A stretch of DNA of 64,000 bases from Roseibium sp. HPY-6 (GCF_040530035.1 NZ_JBEWCD010000003.1:186001-250000), one strand, 5' to 3'. Counted from the stretch's first letter, positions 34,999-45,956 are shown. A program made the numbers and translations. The notes: generated by a model not told the origin, from the sequence alone.

Positions 34999-35466
34999 AT
35001 GTCCGAAAGCAGCATTTACGAGAACCTGACCCAGCTCGGCGCATCGACCGAGCTTCCGGACGACCCGGACAATGCGGTTTTGGAAAAGGTTCCAAACCCC
35101 CAGGCGGGCACGCCCTACATGGTGCGTTTCGTCGCGCCGGAATTCACCTCGCTATGCCCGATCACCAGTGCGCCGGATTTCGCGCATCTTGTGATCGACT
35201 ATGTGCCTAACGAATTTCTGGTCGAGAGCAAATCCCTGAAACTCTATCTAGGCTCGTTTCGAAATCACGGCGCTTTCCACGAGGACTGCACTGTTTCCAT
35301 CGCCAAACGTCTGGTTGAACTGCTTGACCCGGCGTGGCTCCGGATCGGTGGCTACTGGTACCCGCGTGGCGGCATTCCGATCGACGTCTTTTATCAGACC
35401 GGCCCGGCCCCCGAGGGCGTCTGGATACCGGAACAGGGCGTTGCGCCTTATCGCGGACGCGGCTGA
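34999..35466 (+). CDS. queF: NADPH-dependent 7-cyano-7-deazaguanine reductase
   Basis: 155 residues, the short unimodular QueF type. Catalytic Cys53 and Asp60 lie in [10 protein letters not shown]; the substrate motif is [20 protein letters not shown] (shortened: ESKSLKLYL and HE). It reduces preQ0 to preQ1. With queC, D and E this gives a full route from GTP product to preQ1. ATG 34999 preferred over the upstream start at 34957. Confidence 0.95.
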   Translation: MSESSIYENLTQLGASTELPDDPDNAVLEKVPNPQAGTPYMVRFVAPEFTSLCPITSAPDFAHLVIDYVPNEFLVESKSLKLYLGSFRNHGAFHEDCTVSIAKRLVELLDPAWLRIGGYWYPRGGIPIDVFYQTGPAPEGVWIPEQGVAPYRGRG

Positions 35467-35484
35467 GCCGGTTCAAGCCAACTC

Positions 35485-36093
35485 TTACTCCGGGGTCGGT
35501 AGGGAAAGCTCCGGTGCCGGCTCGATCGTCTGGGTCGTCACCATCTCAAAATTGGGCGCAGTCGTCTCGTAGACCGCCTTGACGATGAACCCCTCGTCGC
35601 GTGTCAGCCAGTATGTGTAGCGGTTTTCCGTGATCATCCCCTGACTGACCGTCAGGTCGGCCGCGACCTTTTCCAGGGGAACGCCATCGACGGTGTCTTC
35701 GCCGCACTCCGCGTTGCGGATGGTTTCCGCATTTGCCTTTTTAGCCGCAATTGCACCTTCCGCGTTCTGGGCGCTGTCGAGATCACGCACTTTGCTCCAG
35801 GTCTTGCCCTCATCCGGCGACTGATACATGACATTCTGATAGGTCAGTACCCAAGGTCCCGCCGGATCGGTCGGCACCGTCATGTGGTGATCCTGGCTGA
35901 GATAAAGAAAATCGTTCACCGTCGCCGGCGCGCCTTTGAACTGGGTCGTCGCGACCGTTTTTGTTGCAACACCCTGGTCGAGTTGCATGTAGATTTCCGT
36001 GAACCGACTGCTGCAGGCATCGGCAAAAGCGGGCTGTGAAAGCCCGGCAAGGATCACGGCGGCACAGCCGATCGGAGTGTTGAAAGTCCTCAT
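35485..36093 (-). CDS. Unrecognised exported protein
   Basis: 202 residues with a signal peptide (cut near AFADA) and two Cys in the mature part. The middle (VLTYQNVMYQSPDEGKTWSKV) and the Thr/Glu-rich C-terminal tail do not point to a known family. It ends 18 bases after the convergent queF stop. ATG 36093 has a GGGA upstream. Confidence 0.75.
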   Translation of the reverse strand: MRTFNTPIGCAAVILAGLSQPAFADACSSRFTEIYMQLDQGVATKTVATTQFKGAPATVNDFLYLSQDHHMTVPTDPAGPWVLTYQNVMYQSPDEGKTWSKVRDLDSAQNAEGAIAAKKANAETIRNAECGEDTVDGVPLEKVAADLTVSQGMITENRYTYWLTRDEGFIVKAVYETTAPNFEMVTTQTIEPAPELSLPTPE

Positions 36094-36159
36094 TGGCAAT
36101 CCCTTAGAAAATTCGGATCTGAAACCCTATCCTTGCCGGTTTTCCTTGCTGCGCCAACC

Positions 36160-37134
36160 TTATTCAGCGGGAGCAGCCGCACCACCCGGGCGGGTACCCT
36201 CGAAAGCCTTGTCCTTGATCTCGACGAACTTGTCGGACATCTGGGACAGTTTCGCGTCCCATTCCGGGTTCGGCGTCTGACCTTTCGTCACCTTGAAGAA
36301 CACCTGCATCATCAGGGTGATCGCGAGGGGTTCGAGCACCGCCGCCTTGACGGCCCAGGCAAAAATGATGGCAAACACAAGACCGCCTGCGCTCCAGGAG
36401 CCCGGCATCAGATAGACGAGGCCTGCAGCGGGCGCCAACATGAACAGGAACACAAGAATTGCGATTATGTAGGTGAAGAGCGCGATAAAGGCCGCATTCT
36501 TCAGCATCGCCTGGTAGTTCTGACCGTAGAGAACAAGCGCTTCGCGTGCCGATGCCCAGGCATTGTCGGACCGCGTCCGGATTGCGTGGGCAAGAATAAC
36601 CTCGTCGACAAATCCGACCGCCACCTTCATGAAGGCCCTGAAAAGCGACACGAGGCCGTTCAGCCCCGGGATCGGCAGGATCGACGCAACGCCCTCGACA
36701 AAGCCGCTGATCGCGCGGATCACGCCTTTGATGAGCTGATCGAGACCGAACAGGGCACTCGACTGGACGAACCGTTCCTTGACCACGCTTGCGCCATAGG
36801 CGACCTGGCCCTGTCCGTCCGGCAAATCCTTGTCGTCCATGAGTTCAACCAGCACGGCGATGTGCCCGGCCTTGACGGTGTAAAGAAGATATTCGCGCAG
36901 CAGGTAGATTGCGGTGGCGGTCAGGCCGAAACCGATCAGGCCGCCCCAGAAGGCAAATCCGGCCTGTGAGTCCGGATCGCCGAACCATCCGAGACCGTAA
37001 CCGATGCCGGCTCCGAACCCGGTCACGACAACATACGCGACGGCAATACCGCCATATACAATCACTCTGAACAATAGATATGGAAATGTCCGTACCATCA
37101 GCCCGACGGCACGCGAAAAATCAAAATCCCACAT
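36160..37134 (-). CDS. Multi-pass inner-membrane protein, unknown role
   Basis: 324 residues. Hydrophobic segments lie at about 20-50, 65-85, 145-170 (amphipathic, FIVEG-like), 225-250 and 262-300, with a soluble, Ala/Pro-ending C-terminus. DFDFSRAVGLMVRTFPYLLFR opens the protein. No family recognised. ATG 37134 has CAGGAG upstream; an earlier start would add a charged 15-residue leader. Confidence 0.78.
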   Translation of the reverse strand: MWDFDFSRAVGLMVRTFPYLLFRVIVYGGIAVAYVVVTGFGAGIGYGLGWFGDPDSQAGFAFWGGLIGFGLTATAIYLLREYLLYTVKAGHIAVLVELMDDKDLPDGQGQVAYGASVVKERFVQSSALFGLDQLIKGVIRAISGFVEGVASILPIPGLNGLVSLFRAFMKVAVGFVDEVILAHAIRTRSDNAWASAREALVLYGQNYQAMLKNAAFIALFTYIIAILVFLFMLAPAAGLVYLMPGSWSAGGLVFAIIFAWAVKAAVLEPLAITLMMQVFFKVTKGQTPNPEWDAKLSQMSDKFVEIKDKAFEGTRPGGAAAPAE

Positions 37135-37401
37135 TAATCGGCTCCTGTCATTTGCAGGCATCCACGACAATAGCCGCAAGCGTAGTCAATTCCCGGACGA
37201 AGCGGCAAGCAAGAACTGTTTCAATCCGCGTTCCGCATGACACATCCCCCGACGACCGGCACCGCGCCTTCAAGCATAGCCGGACCACAATCACGGTTAT
37301 CGCGCATTTCACCGGATTCCCGCGCTGCTATCTACCTATGATTTCCTTCAGGTAGCAGTCCGGGAAATCCGTTCTGCTTTCAACTCAGGGAAGCGATGCA
37401 C

Positions 37402-37878
37402 TCAGCTCTGCGAGCCGGTATGATCATGCGGGTGCAGGATGCCGTGATACCAGAAGCTGTCTTTCAGGTGTTTGTGCTTCGGCGCGTTGCGTTCAGCGAT
37501 GTTGTCCTTGTGCTCACCGAAAATGAGGACATTCCCGTCCGGGTCCCGGGTTTCGAATTCGCGCATGCCCCATGGCTGATCATCGATATTCTCGGTTATG
37601 TTCGCCCCGGCTGACTTCGCAAGGGCATGATAACCGTCAATATCTTCGACAAAACAATAGGCGGTGGTGCCACCAGGAGTATCGCTCTGTGTCAGATGCA
37701 CGCCCGATTTCCCATGCTCAAGGACAGCATAGCGCACCGGGTCGCCCTCTTTGTCCGCCCATTCGAACGCAACCTGGAACAGAAGACTGTCCCGGTAGTA
37801 GGCGAGCGAAGCTGACAGGTCCTTTACCCTGAGAACGGGGGCAATGTGCGAGATCCTTGCTGATTTCGACTGCGTCAT
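37402..37878 (-). CDS. VOC-family (glyoxalase/bleomycin-resistance) protein
   Basis: 158 residues. One VOC unit repeat pair: HIAPVLRVKDLSASLAYYRDSL at the start and FETRDPDGNVLIFGEH at the end, with metal-type His near residue 11 and Glu in GEH. The tail is His-rich (HKHLKD, HGILHPHDH). The family covers metal-dependent isomerases, dioxygenases and antibiotic-binding proteins; this one is not assignable further. GGAGG lies 8 bases before ATG. Confidence 0.85.
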   Translation of the reverse strand: MTQSKSARISHIAPVLRVKDLSASLAYYRDSLLFQVAFEWADKEGDPVRYAVLEHGKSGVHLTQSDTPGGTTAYCFVEDIDGYHALAKSAGANITENIDDQPWGMREFETRDPDGNVLIFGEHKDNIAERNAPKHKHLKDSFWYHGILHPHDHTGSQS

Positions 37879-37923
37879 GTTCCGGCCTCCGCGCTGATGT
37901 GTCTGGCGAGGAATTCCGGCGTC

Positions 37924-39777
37924 CTAGTAGCACTCGAGGACAGCCTCGGTGTTTTCAAACCTGCCGGATGCCAGATCTTGCGGTGAAATCCAGAAATAGA
38001 CAATGCCTGCGTCGCCCCATGTCCAGTTCATGGCGACATCGCCGGCAAGGTGCAGAAGCAGCACCCTGTCGGTTGGCCCGGCCCTGGGACTGGATTGCAA
38101 GGCGTCGAATTCTCCACCAACCCTGTGCGGACGGTTCTGGCAAAGCCGGCGCCAGTAAGGTTCGAATCCGCGAAGAGTTTCGGGTGGAATAAGATTACGG
38201 CGCTCCGGATCTGCATGGTAGTCGGCGACAAATTCCCAAAGCTGCACATAACCGGGATCGTAAAGATCCCAAAGGGACACTTTCTTTTCGAGCGCGGAAT
38301 ATCTGGAGCCCGGGTCTCTCACCTGACCGAGGTCGAAAAAGTTGAAGAAGCTTGTTCCCGTTTCCTGAAGATAGGTTTTGATGCTTGCCCAGTCGTGCGG
38401 CGAAACCGCGTTGTCCGGATCCTGCGAGCGAACCTGATCGATCATGTCCCTCAGATCCCGCAAGGCCCCTTCACGCCATCTGTTGTTGGCAGAGCCTGTG
38501 TCTCGCTGGTAATCCAACAGAGAGTCCGCCGACGGATAGCGGTCCATCAATGCAGTCAGCCTCAGCCCGCTTTCAAGGCGGTCTTTCAAATCCGCAAGCC
38601 GGTCCCTTGCATCGTCGATCTCCGTGCCTTCGACATCCGGGTCTCCAAAGGCCTGCAAACTCGATTCAAGAGCAAGGATCTTTTCCTTGAGATCTGGTGT
38701 GTCGATCTTGAGAGTTTGGAAGACATCGGCATCGCGCAACCCATCCAGCGCCGTGTCGGGCAGCGCCGGTTTGAGGGGGTGTTTGCCCAGACGCGTTTCG
38801 ATGGACGTCAGCACGGCAAGGATCATTTGCTGTGTGAACGGTTCAGGAACCGGCGGCCGCTCGCTTTCGCAATGTTCCTGACCGGGATAAAGCGTCTCTT
38901 CAAAGTGTTCAGGCGTTACCCGCGCGAAACCGCTGTCCTCGATCACCCTGTTTGGAACTGTCACAAAATCGACCGGCCAGCGGCGCCACGTGTCGGGTAT
39001 GGCATCAACACCTTCCAGATGCCGGTATTGCGGTCCGGAATAGGTACCGTCATAAACGGGTCCAAGATCCGCAGGCGCTTGCCGCTCCACTCCAAGCGTC
39101 TTGGTATAAATCACCCTGTAGCCCTCGCCTCCGCTCTCCGGTTCACAGGAGTTCGGGTCGAAGAAAAACAACAGCCAGCCGCTGCGTGGTCCAAGGCCAC
39201 CCCAGAGATCTTCCGGCAGGTCGGCGCAGGAAAGCTGCGCCAGAAAGTGCAGCGGAAACTCTCCTTTTTGCGGTTGGTCGCGCGAGATCGACGTCGGCCA
39301 GGGCACGTTCTCCGGCATCATGGGCAGACCACCGAACCACGAACGCGGCGCTTCATCTCCCCGGATCGGTACTTGCCGGCGGAGCACAACCGAAACTGTT
39401 TCCAGAACGGTCTCGGGCATATCCTGCACATCTGTCCGATGGCTGTTGCTCGCGGGCAGGGGGACACGCGCGGCCGCAGGCGCTTTCACCGCCGGAGAAG
39501 TGACCGGCTCTTGAATCGCAGCTTGCTGGTAAAGGGCTTCTGCAGCGGGCTTTTTGACCCTGCGCACGGTTCGGTTATTGGTGTTTTCGAGCACCTCCTG
39601 AATACGGTCGGCGCGCACGACAAAGCCTGGCGACGCAGGACGCAATTGTGCGTTGCGCGGGATAAAACTGAAAATTTTAGACAAAAGCAACCAGACTATT
39701 GTAATAAAAATCATTAAAATGAGAGTTAAACCTGCGATAAATACAAGTCCCGCTTCGCTATATAGGTTCTCTGGCAT
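37924..39777 (-). CDS. DUF1963 (YwqG-like) domain protein with N-terminal membrane anchor
   Basis: 617 residues. A single membrane helix (about 8-32) is followed by a Pro/Ala linker, then a DUF1963-like region with SWFGGLPMMPENVPWPTS near 148, PLHFLAQLSCADLP, GWLLFFFD and, at the end, LLLHLAGDVAMNWTWGDAGIVYFWI. The middle is helical. E. coli has no equivalent; the family's role is unknown. The long frame on the opposite strand is a codon shadow. ATG 39777 chosen with GGAAC upstream. Confidence 0.82.
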   Translation of the reverse strand: MPENLYSEAGLVFIAGLTLILMIFITIVWLLLSKIFSFIPRNAQLRPASPGFVVRADRIQEVLENTNNRTVRRVKKPAAEALYQQAAIQEPVTSPAVKAPAAARVPLPASNSHRTDVQDMPETVLETVSVVLRRQVPIRGDEAPRSWFGGLPMMPENVPWPTSISRDQPQKGEFPLHFLAQLSCADLPEDLWGGLGPRSGWLLFFFDPNSCEPESGGEGYRVIYTKTLGVERQAPADLGPVYDGTYSGPQYRHLEGVDAIPDTWRRWPVDFVTVPNRVIEDSGFARVTPEHFEETLYPGQEHCESERPPVPEPFTQQMILAVLTSIETRLGKHPLKPALPDTALDGLRDADVFQTLKIDTPDLKEKILALESSLQAFGDPDVEGTEIDDARDRLADLKDRLESGLRLTALMDRYPSADSLLDYQRDTGSANNRWREGALRDLRDMIDQVRSQDPDNAVSPHDWASIKTYLQETGTSFFNFFDLGQVRDPGSRYSALEKKVSLWDLYDPGYVQLWEFVADYHADPERRNLIPPETLRGFEPYWRRLCQNRPHRVGGEFDALQSSPRAGPTDRVLLLHLAGDVAMNWTWGDAGIVYFWISPQDLASGRFENTEAVLECY

Positions 39778-39893
39778 GCTATGTTCCAAATATAACAGGA
39801 TTCAAGCATGATTTTTACTGCAAGTTATTAAGTGACAGTAAATTAGATAGTACACACAACACAATCAATTAGCAGCTGCAGGTTGCACGAAAA

Positions 39894-39913
39894 ACGGGCC
39901 CCGAAGGGCCCGT
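39894..39913 (-). terminator. Intrinsic terminator of acnA
   Basis: Perfect 8-bp stem ACGGGCCC/GGGCCCGT with CGAA loop, 26 bases after the acnA stop and followed on that strand by TTTT. Confidence 0.88.
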
Positions 39914-39939
39914 CCGAAAAGCTGTTCATTGCCTGCCGC

Positions 39940-42615
39940 TTAGCTGCTGACAAGGTTCCGAAGCACGTAGTGCAGAATGCCGCCGGCCTTGATGTATTCC
40001 AGCTCGTCCTCGGTATCGACACGGCACAGGCACTCGATGGTTTTGGTGGTGCCGTCCTCGTAGGTAACCTCGACATCCATCATCTGACGCGGCTTGATAT
40101 CTGCGATGCCCTTGATCGTGACGCGCTCGGTACCCTTGATGCCATGAGACTGCCAGCTCTCGCCGTCCTTGAAGGTCAGCGGGATGACGCCCATGCCGAC
40201 AAGATTGGACCGGTGGATACGCTCGAAGGACTGGGTGATCACGGCGCGCACACCGAGCAACTTGGTGCCTTTTGCGGCCCAGTCACGGGACGAACCGGTG
40301 CCGTACTCCTTGCCCGCAAAGATCACCAGCGGCGTGCCGGCTTCCTTGTATTCCATGCAGGCATCGTAGATCCATTCCTTCTTGCCGTCCTTCATGGTCA
40401 CGCCGCCTTCGACACCCGGAACCATCTGGTTCTTGATGCGGATATTGCCGAAAGTGCCGCGCATCATGACTTCGTGGTTGCCACGGCGCGATCCGTAGGA
40501 GTTGAAATCCTTTTGCGCGACCTGATGCTGGGACAGATAGGTGCCCGCCGGGCTGTCGAACTTGATGGCACCGGCCGGTGAGATGTGATCTGTGGTGATG
40601 GAATCCAGGAACAGGCCCATCACGGCCGCGTTCTCGATATCCTCGAGCGGTGTCGGCTCCATCGTCATGCCTTCGAAGTAAGGCGGGTTCTGGACGTAGG
40701 TGGAAGAGACTGGCCAGCCATAGGTCAGACCACCTTCAACCTTGATGTCCTGCCACTGCTTGTCGCCCTTGAACACATCGCCATAACGGACGCGGAACAT
40801 GTCCTCGGTGATGGAGGACCGGATCAGATCGGAGATCTCTTCCGTGGTCGGCCAGATGTCTTTCAGATAGACCGGGTTGCCGTCCTGATCATCGCCGAGC
40901 GAATCTTCGGTGATGTTGACGTTCAGGCTGCCGGCAATCGCGTAGGCAACAACGAGCGGCGGCGACGCCAGGTAGTTGGCGCGCACATCAGGATTGACGC
41001 GTCCTTCGAAGTTCCGGTTCCCCGAAAGCACGGAACAGGCAATCAGGTCGTTGTCATTGACGGCGGCCGAAATTGCCGGGTCGAGCGGACCGGAGTTGCC
41101 GATGCAGGTGGTGCAGCCATAGCCGGCGAGATCGAACCCGAGCGCGTCGAGATCGTCCTGCAAGCCCGCTTTTTCCAGATAGTCGGTCACGACCTGGGAA
41201 CCGGGCGCCAGCGATGTCTTCACCCAGGGCTTGACGTTGAGGCCCTTTTTAAGAGCATTGCGGGCGACAAGGCCTGCGCCGATCAGAACCGACGGGTTTG
41301 ACGTGTTCGTGCAAGAGGTAATCGCGGCAATCACCACGTCGCCATTACCAAGGTCATGGTCCTTGCCTTCAACGGCGACACGTTTTGTCAGCTCGTCCGC
41401 CTTCTTGAATTCGTCGGCCATTGTCTTGGCAAAACCGGTAGCCGCGTCAGAGAGATTGATGCGGTCTTGCGGGCGCTTCGGACCTGAGACCGATGGCACA
41501 ACGGTCGAGATGTCGAGTTCGAGCGTATCGCTGAACTCCGGCTCTTCGCCGCCTGCGCGGAACATTCCCTGCGCCTTGGAATATTCCTCGACAAGCGCGA
41601 CCCGGTCCTTGTCGCGCCCGGTCGCCTCGAGGTATTTCAGCGTTTCACGGTCAACCGGGAAGAAGCCGCAGGTCGCGCCGTATTCCGGCGCCATGTTGGC
41701 AATCGTCGCTGCATCTTCAAGGCTCAGATTGTCGAGGCCGGGCCCGTAAAATTCGACAAATTTGCCGACAACGCCTTTCTGACGGAGCATTTCGACGACC
41801 CGCAGCACCAGATCGGTCGCGGTGATGCCCTCGTTCAGTTTGCCCGACAGCTTGAAGCCGATGACTTCCGGGATCAGCATGGAAATCGGCTGGCCGAGCA
41901 TGGCCGCTTCCGCCTCGATGCCGCCGACACCCCAGCCAAGGACCGCAAGCCCGTTGACCATCGTCGTATGAGAATCGGTTCCAACCAGCGTGTCCGGATA
42001 AGCGACGGTTTCACCGCCCTCTTCCCTGGTCCAGACGGTCTGCGCCAGATATTCAAGGTTCACCTGGTGACAGATACCGGTTCCGGGAGGCACGGCGCGG
42101 AAATTGTCAAATGCGGACTGGCCCCAACGCAGGAATTCGTAGCGTTCCCGGTTGCGCTCATATTCAAGGTCCACGTTCATCTTGAACGCATCCTTGGTGC
42201 CGAAATAATCAACCATTACCGAGTGGTCGATGACCAGATCGACCGGCACTTGCGGATTGACCTTCTCCGGGTCACCACCGAGTTTCACCGCAGCGTCGCG
42301 CATGGCCGCGAGGTCTACAACCGCCGGAACACCGGTAAAGTCCTGCATCAGAACGCGGGCCGGGCGATAGGAAATCTCCTGAGACGATTTCTTCGTCTTG
42401 AGCCACTCTGCGCAGGCGAAAATGTCATCCTTCGTGACTGTACGCCCGTCTTCGAAGCGCAACAGGTTTTCAAGCACGACCTTCAGTGAAAACGGAAGCT
42501 TCGAGACGCCGTCCAGACCGTTCTTTTCCGCCTCGGGGATCGAGAAGTATGTGTAGGTCTTGTCGCCGACCTGAAGCGTCGTCTTGGACTTGAAACTGTC
42601 GAGGGACTGGGTCAC
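39940..42615 (-). CDS. acnA: Aconitate hydratase A
   Basis: 891 residues, exactly the AcnA/IRP-type length. The 4Fe-4S cluster Cys are one in [11 protein letters not shown] and two in [14 protein letters not shown]. Substrate motifs [19 protein letters not shown] (TDSHTTM) and the swivelling domain [15 protein letters not shown] are intact. It interconverts citrate and isocitrate in the TCA cycle. GTG 42615 chosen: AAGGAG lies upstream and it gives the conserved [10 protein letters not shown] start. Divergent from acnB across a 445-base gap. Confidence 0.97.
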   Translation of the reverse strand: MTQSLDSFKSKTTLQVGDKTYTYFSIPEAEKNGLDGVSKLPFSLKVVLENLLRFEDGRTVTKDDIFACAEWLKTKKSSQEISYRPARVLMQDFTGVPAVVDLAAMRDAAVKLGGDPEKVNPQVPVDLVIDHSVMVDYFGTKDAFKMNVDLEYERNRERYEFLRWGQSAFDNFRAVPPGTGICHQVNLEYLAQTVWTREEGGETVAYPDTLVGTDSHTTMVNGLAVLGWGVGGIEAEAAMLGQPISMLIPEVIGFKLSGKLNEGITATDLVLRVVEMLRQKGVVGKFVEFYGPGLDNLSLEDAATIANMAPEYGATCGFFPVDRETLKYLEATGRDKDRVALVEEYSKAQGMFRAGGEEPEFSDTLELDISTVVPSVSGPKRPQDRINLSDAATGFAKTMADEFKKADELTKRVAVEGKDHDLGNGDVVIAAITSCTNTSNPSVLIGAGLVARNALKKGLNVKPWVKTSLAPGSQVVTDYLEKAGLQDDLDALGFDLAGYGCTTCIGNSGPLDPAISAAVNDNDLIACSVLSGNRNFEGRVNPDVRANYLASPPLVVAYAIAGSLNVNITEDSLGDDQDGNPVYLKDIWPTTEEISDLIRSSITEDMFRVRYGDVFKGDKQWQDIKVEGGLTYGWPVSSTYVQNPPYFEGMTMEPTPLEDIENAAVMGLFLDSITTDHISPAGAIKFDSPAGTYLSQHQVAQKDFNSYGSRRGNHEVMMRGTFGNIRIKNQMVPGVEGGVTMKDGKKEWIYDACMEYKEAGTPLVIFAGKEYGTGSSRDWAAKGTKLLGVRAVITQSFERIHRSNLVGMGVIPLTFKDGESWQSHGIKGTERVTIKGIADIKPRQMMDVEVTYEDGTTKTIECLCRVDTEDELEYIKAGGILHYVLRNLVSS

Positions 42616-43060
42616 GGCACGCGATCTCCTTAATTGTCCGCAGGTCCGGTCGAATCTGCTCCGGCCTGGCATAATCTCTCTTGGCACCGGATTGTGAGCT
42701 TCGAAGATCTCTTCCGGCGTGTGTTCGCGGGGATGCGATTGAGAGCCTCTCCCTCCTTCGCCGCCGCAAATGGATGCGCCGCCCCTATAGCAATCTTTGG
42801 TCTTGATCGCCAGACAGCACGCTTCTGCCCTGATCAGATTTGATCGAGCTCTACCTTGGTCAATTTAGAGCGTTTGCGCGCGAAGCCAGGGCAACCCCGC
42901 ATACCAGACCCGAAAAAGACCTGGAACTATTGAATAGAAAGATATTGCATACCATTGTATACTGAACTAAGACCTCGCTCAACCAGCTTGTTCCGGCACG
43001 CCAGTTCGACCGTGATCCTGTGATCAAGCTTCAACCAAAGTCAGAACGCCGGGACCCATC
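42616..43060. promoter_or_regulatory. Divergent promoter region between acnA and acnB
   Basis: 445 bases with no supportable gene. A TATACT hexamer preceded by TG (42956-42963) about 98 bases before acnB is a plausible extended -10. A GCATACCATTGTATAC imperfect dyad overlaps it (42947-42962) and could be a regulator site. No clear -35 was found. Nothing notable is seen on the acnA side. Confidence 0.45.
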
Positions 43061-45853
43061 ATGAGCTTGTATTCAGACTACCTGCAAGAAATCGAAACGC
43101 GCAAAGACCAGGGCCTGCATCCAAAGCCCATTGACGATGGCGGCCTTGTCAAAGAGATCGTCGCTCAGATCAAGGAAGCGGGAAACGAGCACCGGCAGGA
43201 CTCTCTGAAGTTCTTCATCTACAACACGCTGCCCGGCACGACGAGCGCCGCGGGCGAAAAGGCGAAGTTTCTCAAGGAAATCATTCTTGGCAATTCGGTT
43301 GTCGAAGAGATTTCGGCTGCGTTCGCCTTCGAACTCCTGTCGCACATGAAAGGCGGCCCGTCGGTCGAGGTGCTTCTGGATCTCGCTCTGGGTGAAGACA
43401 AGGCAATCGCGCAAGATGCTGCCGAGGTCTTGAAAACGCAGGTTTTCCTTTACGAAGCGGACACCAGCCGTCTGAAGGACGCGCTGGATGCCGGCAACGA
43501 AATTGCGAAGGATATCGTCGAGAGCTACGCGAAGGCAGAGTTTTTCACCAAGCTCCCGGAGATTGACGAGGAAATAAAGGTCGTTACGTATATCGCTGCG
43601 GAAGGCGATATCTCCACAGACCTCTTGTCCCCCGGCAATCAGGCACACTCGCGCGCCGATCGCGAACTGCATGGCAAGTGCATGATTTCCGAAAGAGCCC
43701 AAGAGGAAATTCAGGCGCTGAAGCTGCAGCATCCGGACAAACAGGTGATGCTGATCGCGGAAAAAGGCACCATGGGTGTCGGCTCGTCGCGTATGTCGGG
43801 CGTCAACAACGTTGCCTTGTGGACCGGCAAACAGGCCAGCCCCTATGTCCCGTTCGTGAATTTTGCTCCAATCGTTGCCGGGACAAACGGTATTTCTCCG
43901 ATTTTCCTCACGACAGTCGGTGTCACCGGCGGTATCGGCATTGATCTGAAGAACTGGGTCAAGAAGCTTGATGACGACGGCAACCCGATCCTCAACAATG
44001 ACGGCAATCCGGTGCTTGAACAGAAATACTCTGTCGAAACCGGCACCGTCCTGACCATCAACACCAAGACGAAAAAGCTTCTGAACGGAGAAGGCGGGGA
44101 CGAACTTGTCGATATCACGTCTTCTTTTTCACCGCAGAAGCTTGAATTCATCAAGGCAGGTGGGTCCTATGCCATCGTCTTCGGCAAGAAGCTTCAGAGC
44201 TTTGCCGCTGAAGCCCTCGGCATCGAGCTGAAATCCGCCTTTGCACCGTCCAAGGTCGTGTCTCATGAGGGCCAGGGCCTCACAGCGGTCGAAAAGATCT
44301 TCAACAGGAACGCAGTCGGTGTGAAACCGGGAACGGTTCTCCATGCCGGGTCCGACGTCAGGGTCAAGGTGAACATTGTCGGCTCGCAGGACACGACCGG
44401 CCTGATGACGTCTCAGGAACTCGAAGCCATGGCGGCGACGGTTCTCTCGCCGACCGTCGACGGCGCCTACCAGTCCGGCTGCCACACGGCTTCAGTCTGG
44501 GATCTCAAAGCACAGGCGAACACGCCGAGGCTTATGGCCTTCATGCACAGGTTCGGCCTGATCACGGCGCGCGACCCAAAGGGCGTCTACCACTCCATGA
44601 CAGACGTCATCCACAAGGTCCTGAACGACATCACAGTGGATGACTGGGCGATCATCATCGGCGGCGACTCCCATACGCGTATGTCGAAAGGCGTCGCGTT
44701 CGGCGCGGACTCCGGCACTGTCGCGCTCGCGCTTGCCACCGGTGAAGCGACCATGCCGATCCCCGAATCCGTGAAAGTGACCTTCAAGGGTGCCATGGCC
44801 GACCACATGGACTTCCGCGATGTGGTGCACGCGACCCAGGCGCAGATGCTGAAACAGTTCGGCGACAACGTCTTCCAGGGACGTATCATCGAGGTTCATA
44901 TCGGCACCTTGCTGGCTGACCAGGCGTTCACCTTCACGGACTGGACCGCCGAAATGAAGGCCAAGGCGTCGATCTGCATTTCCGAGGACGAAACGCTGAT
45001 TGAATCCCTCGAAATCGCCAAAGCCCGCATCCAGACCATGATCGACAAGGGCATGGATAATGAAAACCGGATGCTGCAGGGCCTGATAGACATTGCCGAA
45101 CAGCGCATTTCTGAAGTCAGGTCAGGAGAAAAGCCGGCCCTGTCGCCAGATGCCAACGCCAAGTATTTCGCGGAAGTCGTTGTCGATCTCGACGAGATCA
45201 ACGAGCCTATGATCGCGGATCCGGACGTCAACAACGCAGACGTTTCCAAACGCTACACGCATGACACAATCCGCCCGATTTCCCACTACAACGCCGAGAA
45301 GAAAGTCGATCTCGGCTTTGTGGGCTCCTGCATGGTGCACAAGGGCGACGTGAAAATCGTCGCGCAGATGCTGAAGAACCTTGAAAAAGACTCCGGCAGC
45401 GTCGAGTTCAAGGCACCACTTGTCGTCGCCGCCCCGACCTACAACATCATCGACGAACTCAAGGAAGAAGGGGACTGGGCCGTTCTTCAGAAATACTCCG
45501 GCTTCGAATTCGACGACACGGCACCAAAACAGACCGCCCGCGTCGAATACGAGAACATTCTCTATCTCGAGCGACCCGGATGTAACCTTTGCATGGGCAA
45601 TCAGGAGAAAGCAGCGAAGGGTGACACCGTGCTTGCAACATCGACGCGTCTTTTCAAAGGCCGGGTTGTTGAGGACTCAGACGACAAGAAGGGCGAATCC
45701 CTGCTTGCATCGACACCCGTTGTTGTTCTCTCTGCAATCCTCGGCAGAACGCCGACAGTGGACGAATACAAGACGGCGGTCGAGGGTATCGATCTGACCA
45801 AATTCGCACCGCCGCTTCAAAAGCCTTTGGACACAAAATCGGTCCACTTCTAA
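43061..45853 (+). CDS. acnB: Aconitate hydratase B (2-methylisocitrate dehydratase)
   Basis: 930 residues, AcnB family: an N-terminal HEAT-like helical domain (1-160), then the swivel domain with VGSSRMSGVNN and the catalytic domains. Cluster Cys are in GSCMVHKGD and CNLCMGNQ. Other markers: SYAIVFGKKLQ, GADSGTVALALATGEATMPIPESV (shown as SGTVALALATGE), GDSHTRMS. It is some 65 residues longer than the 865-residue E. coli enzyme. It interconverts citrate and isocitrate and can act on 2-methylcitrate products. Most alphaproteobacteria rely on AcnA alone, so a second, divergent aconitase is notable. Confidence 0.96.
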   Translation: MSLYSDYLQEIETRKDQGLHPKPIDDGGLVKEIVAQIKEAGNEHRQDSLKFFIYNTLPGTTSAAGEKAKFLKEIILGNSVVEEISAAFAFELLSHMKGGPSVEVLLDLALGEDKAIAQDAAEVLKTQVFLYEADTSRLKDALDAGNEIAKDIVESYAKAEFFTKLPEIDEEIKVVTYIAAEGDISTDLLSPGNQAHSRADRELHGKCMISERAQEEIQALKLQHPDKQVMLIAEKGTMGVGSSRMSGVNNVALWTGKQASPYVPFVNFAPIVAGTNGISPIFLTTVGVTGGIGIDLKNWVKKLDDDGNPILNNDGNPVLEQKYSVETGTVLTINTKTKKLLNGEGGDELVDITSSFSPQKLEFIKAGGSYAIVFGKKLQSFAAEALGIELKSAFAPSKVVSHEGQGLTAVEKIFNRNAVGVKPGTVLHAGSDVRVKVNIVGSQDTTGLMTSQELEAMAATVLSPTVDGAYQSGCHTASVWDLKAQANTPRLMAFMHRFGLITARDPKGVYHSMTDVIHKVLNDITVDDWAIIIGGDSHTRMSKGVAFGADSGTVALALATGEATMPIPESVKVTFKGAMADHMDFRDVVHATQAQMLKQFGDNVFQGRIIEVHIGTLLADQAFTFTDWTAEMKAKASICISEDETLIESLEIAKARIQTMIDKGMDNENRMLQGLIDIAEQRISEVRSGEKPALSPDANAKYFAEVVVDLDEINEPMIADPDVNNADVSKRYTHDTIRPISHYNAEKKVDLGFVGSCMVHKGDVKIVAQMLKNLEKDSGSVEFKAPLVVAAPTYNIIDELKEEGDWAVLQKYSGFEFDDTAPKQTARVEYENILYLERPGCNLCMGNQEKAAKGDTVLATSTRLFKGRVVEDSDDKKGESLLASTPVVVLSAILGRTPTVDEYKTAVEGIDLTKFAPPLQKPLDTKSVHF

Positions 45854-45859
45854 GACGAT

Positions 45860-45903
45860 CGGCAGCGGCGGATTGACGCCGCTGCCGGCCGAACTTTTCG
45901 GCC
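45860..45903 (+). terminator. Two overlapping hairpins after acnB
   Basis: An 11-bp perfect stem (45860-45870 with 45877-45887) is followed directly by a 7-bp stem GGCCGAA/TTCGGCC (45887-45893 with 45897-45903) carrying CTT in its loop. They lie 7-50 bases after the stop; there is no T tail. Confidence 0.6.
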
Positions 45904-45956
45904 CGCCGGCCGCTAACGATTATTGCGCCGTTAACCGGTTCCCGCTATCAAACGGC

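Noticed and set aside
38050..39717. 555-residue frame antisense to the DUF1963 gene
   Set aside because: It is basic, low in recognisable motifs and mirrors codon positions of the real gene, which has a membrane anchor and DUF1963 motifs.
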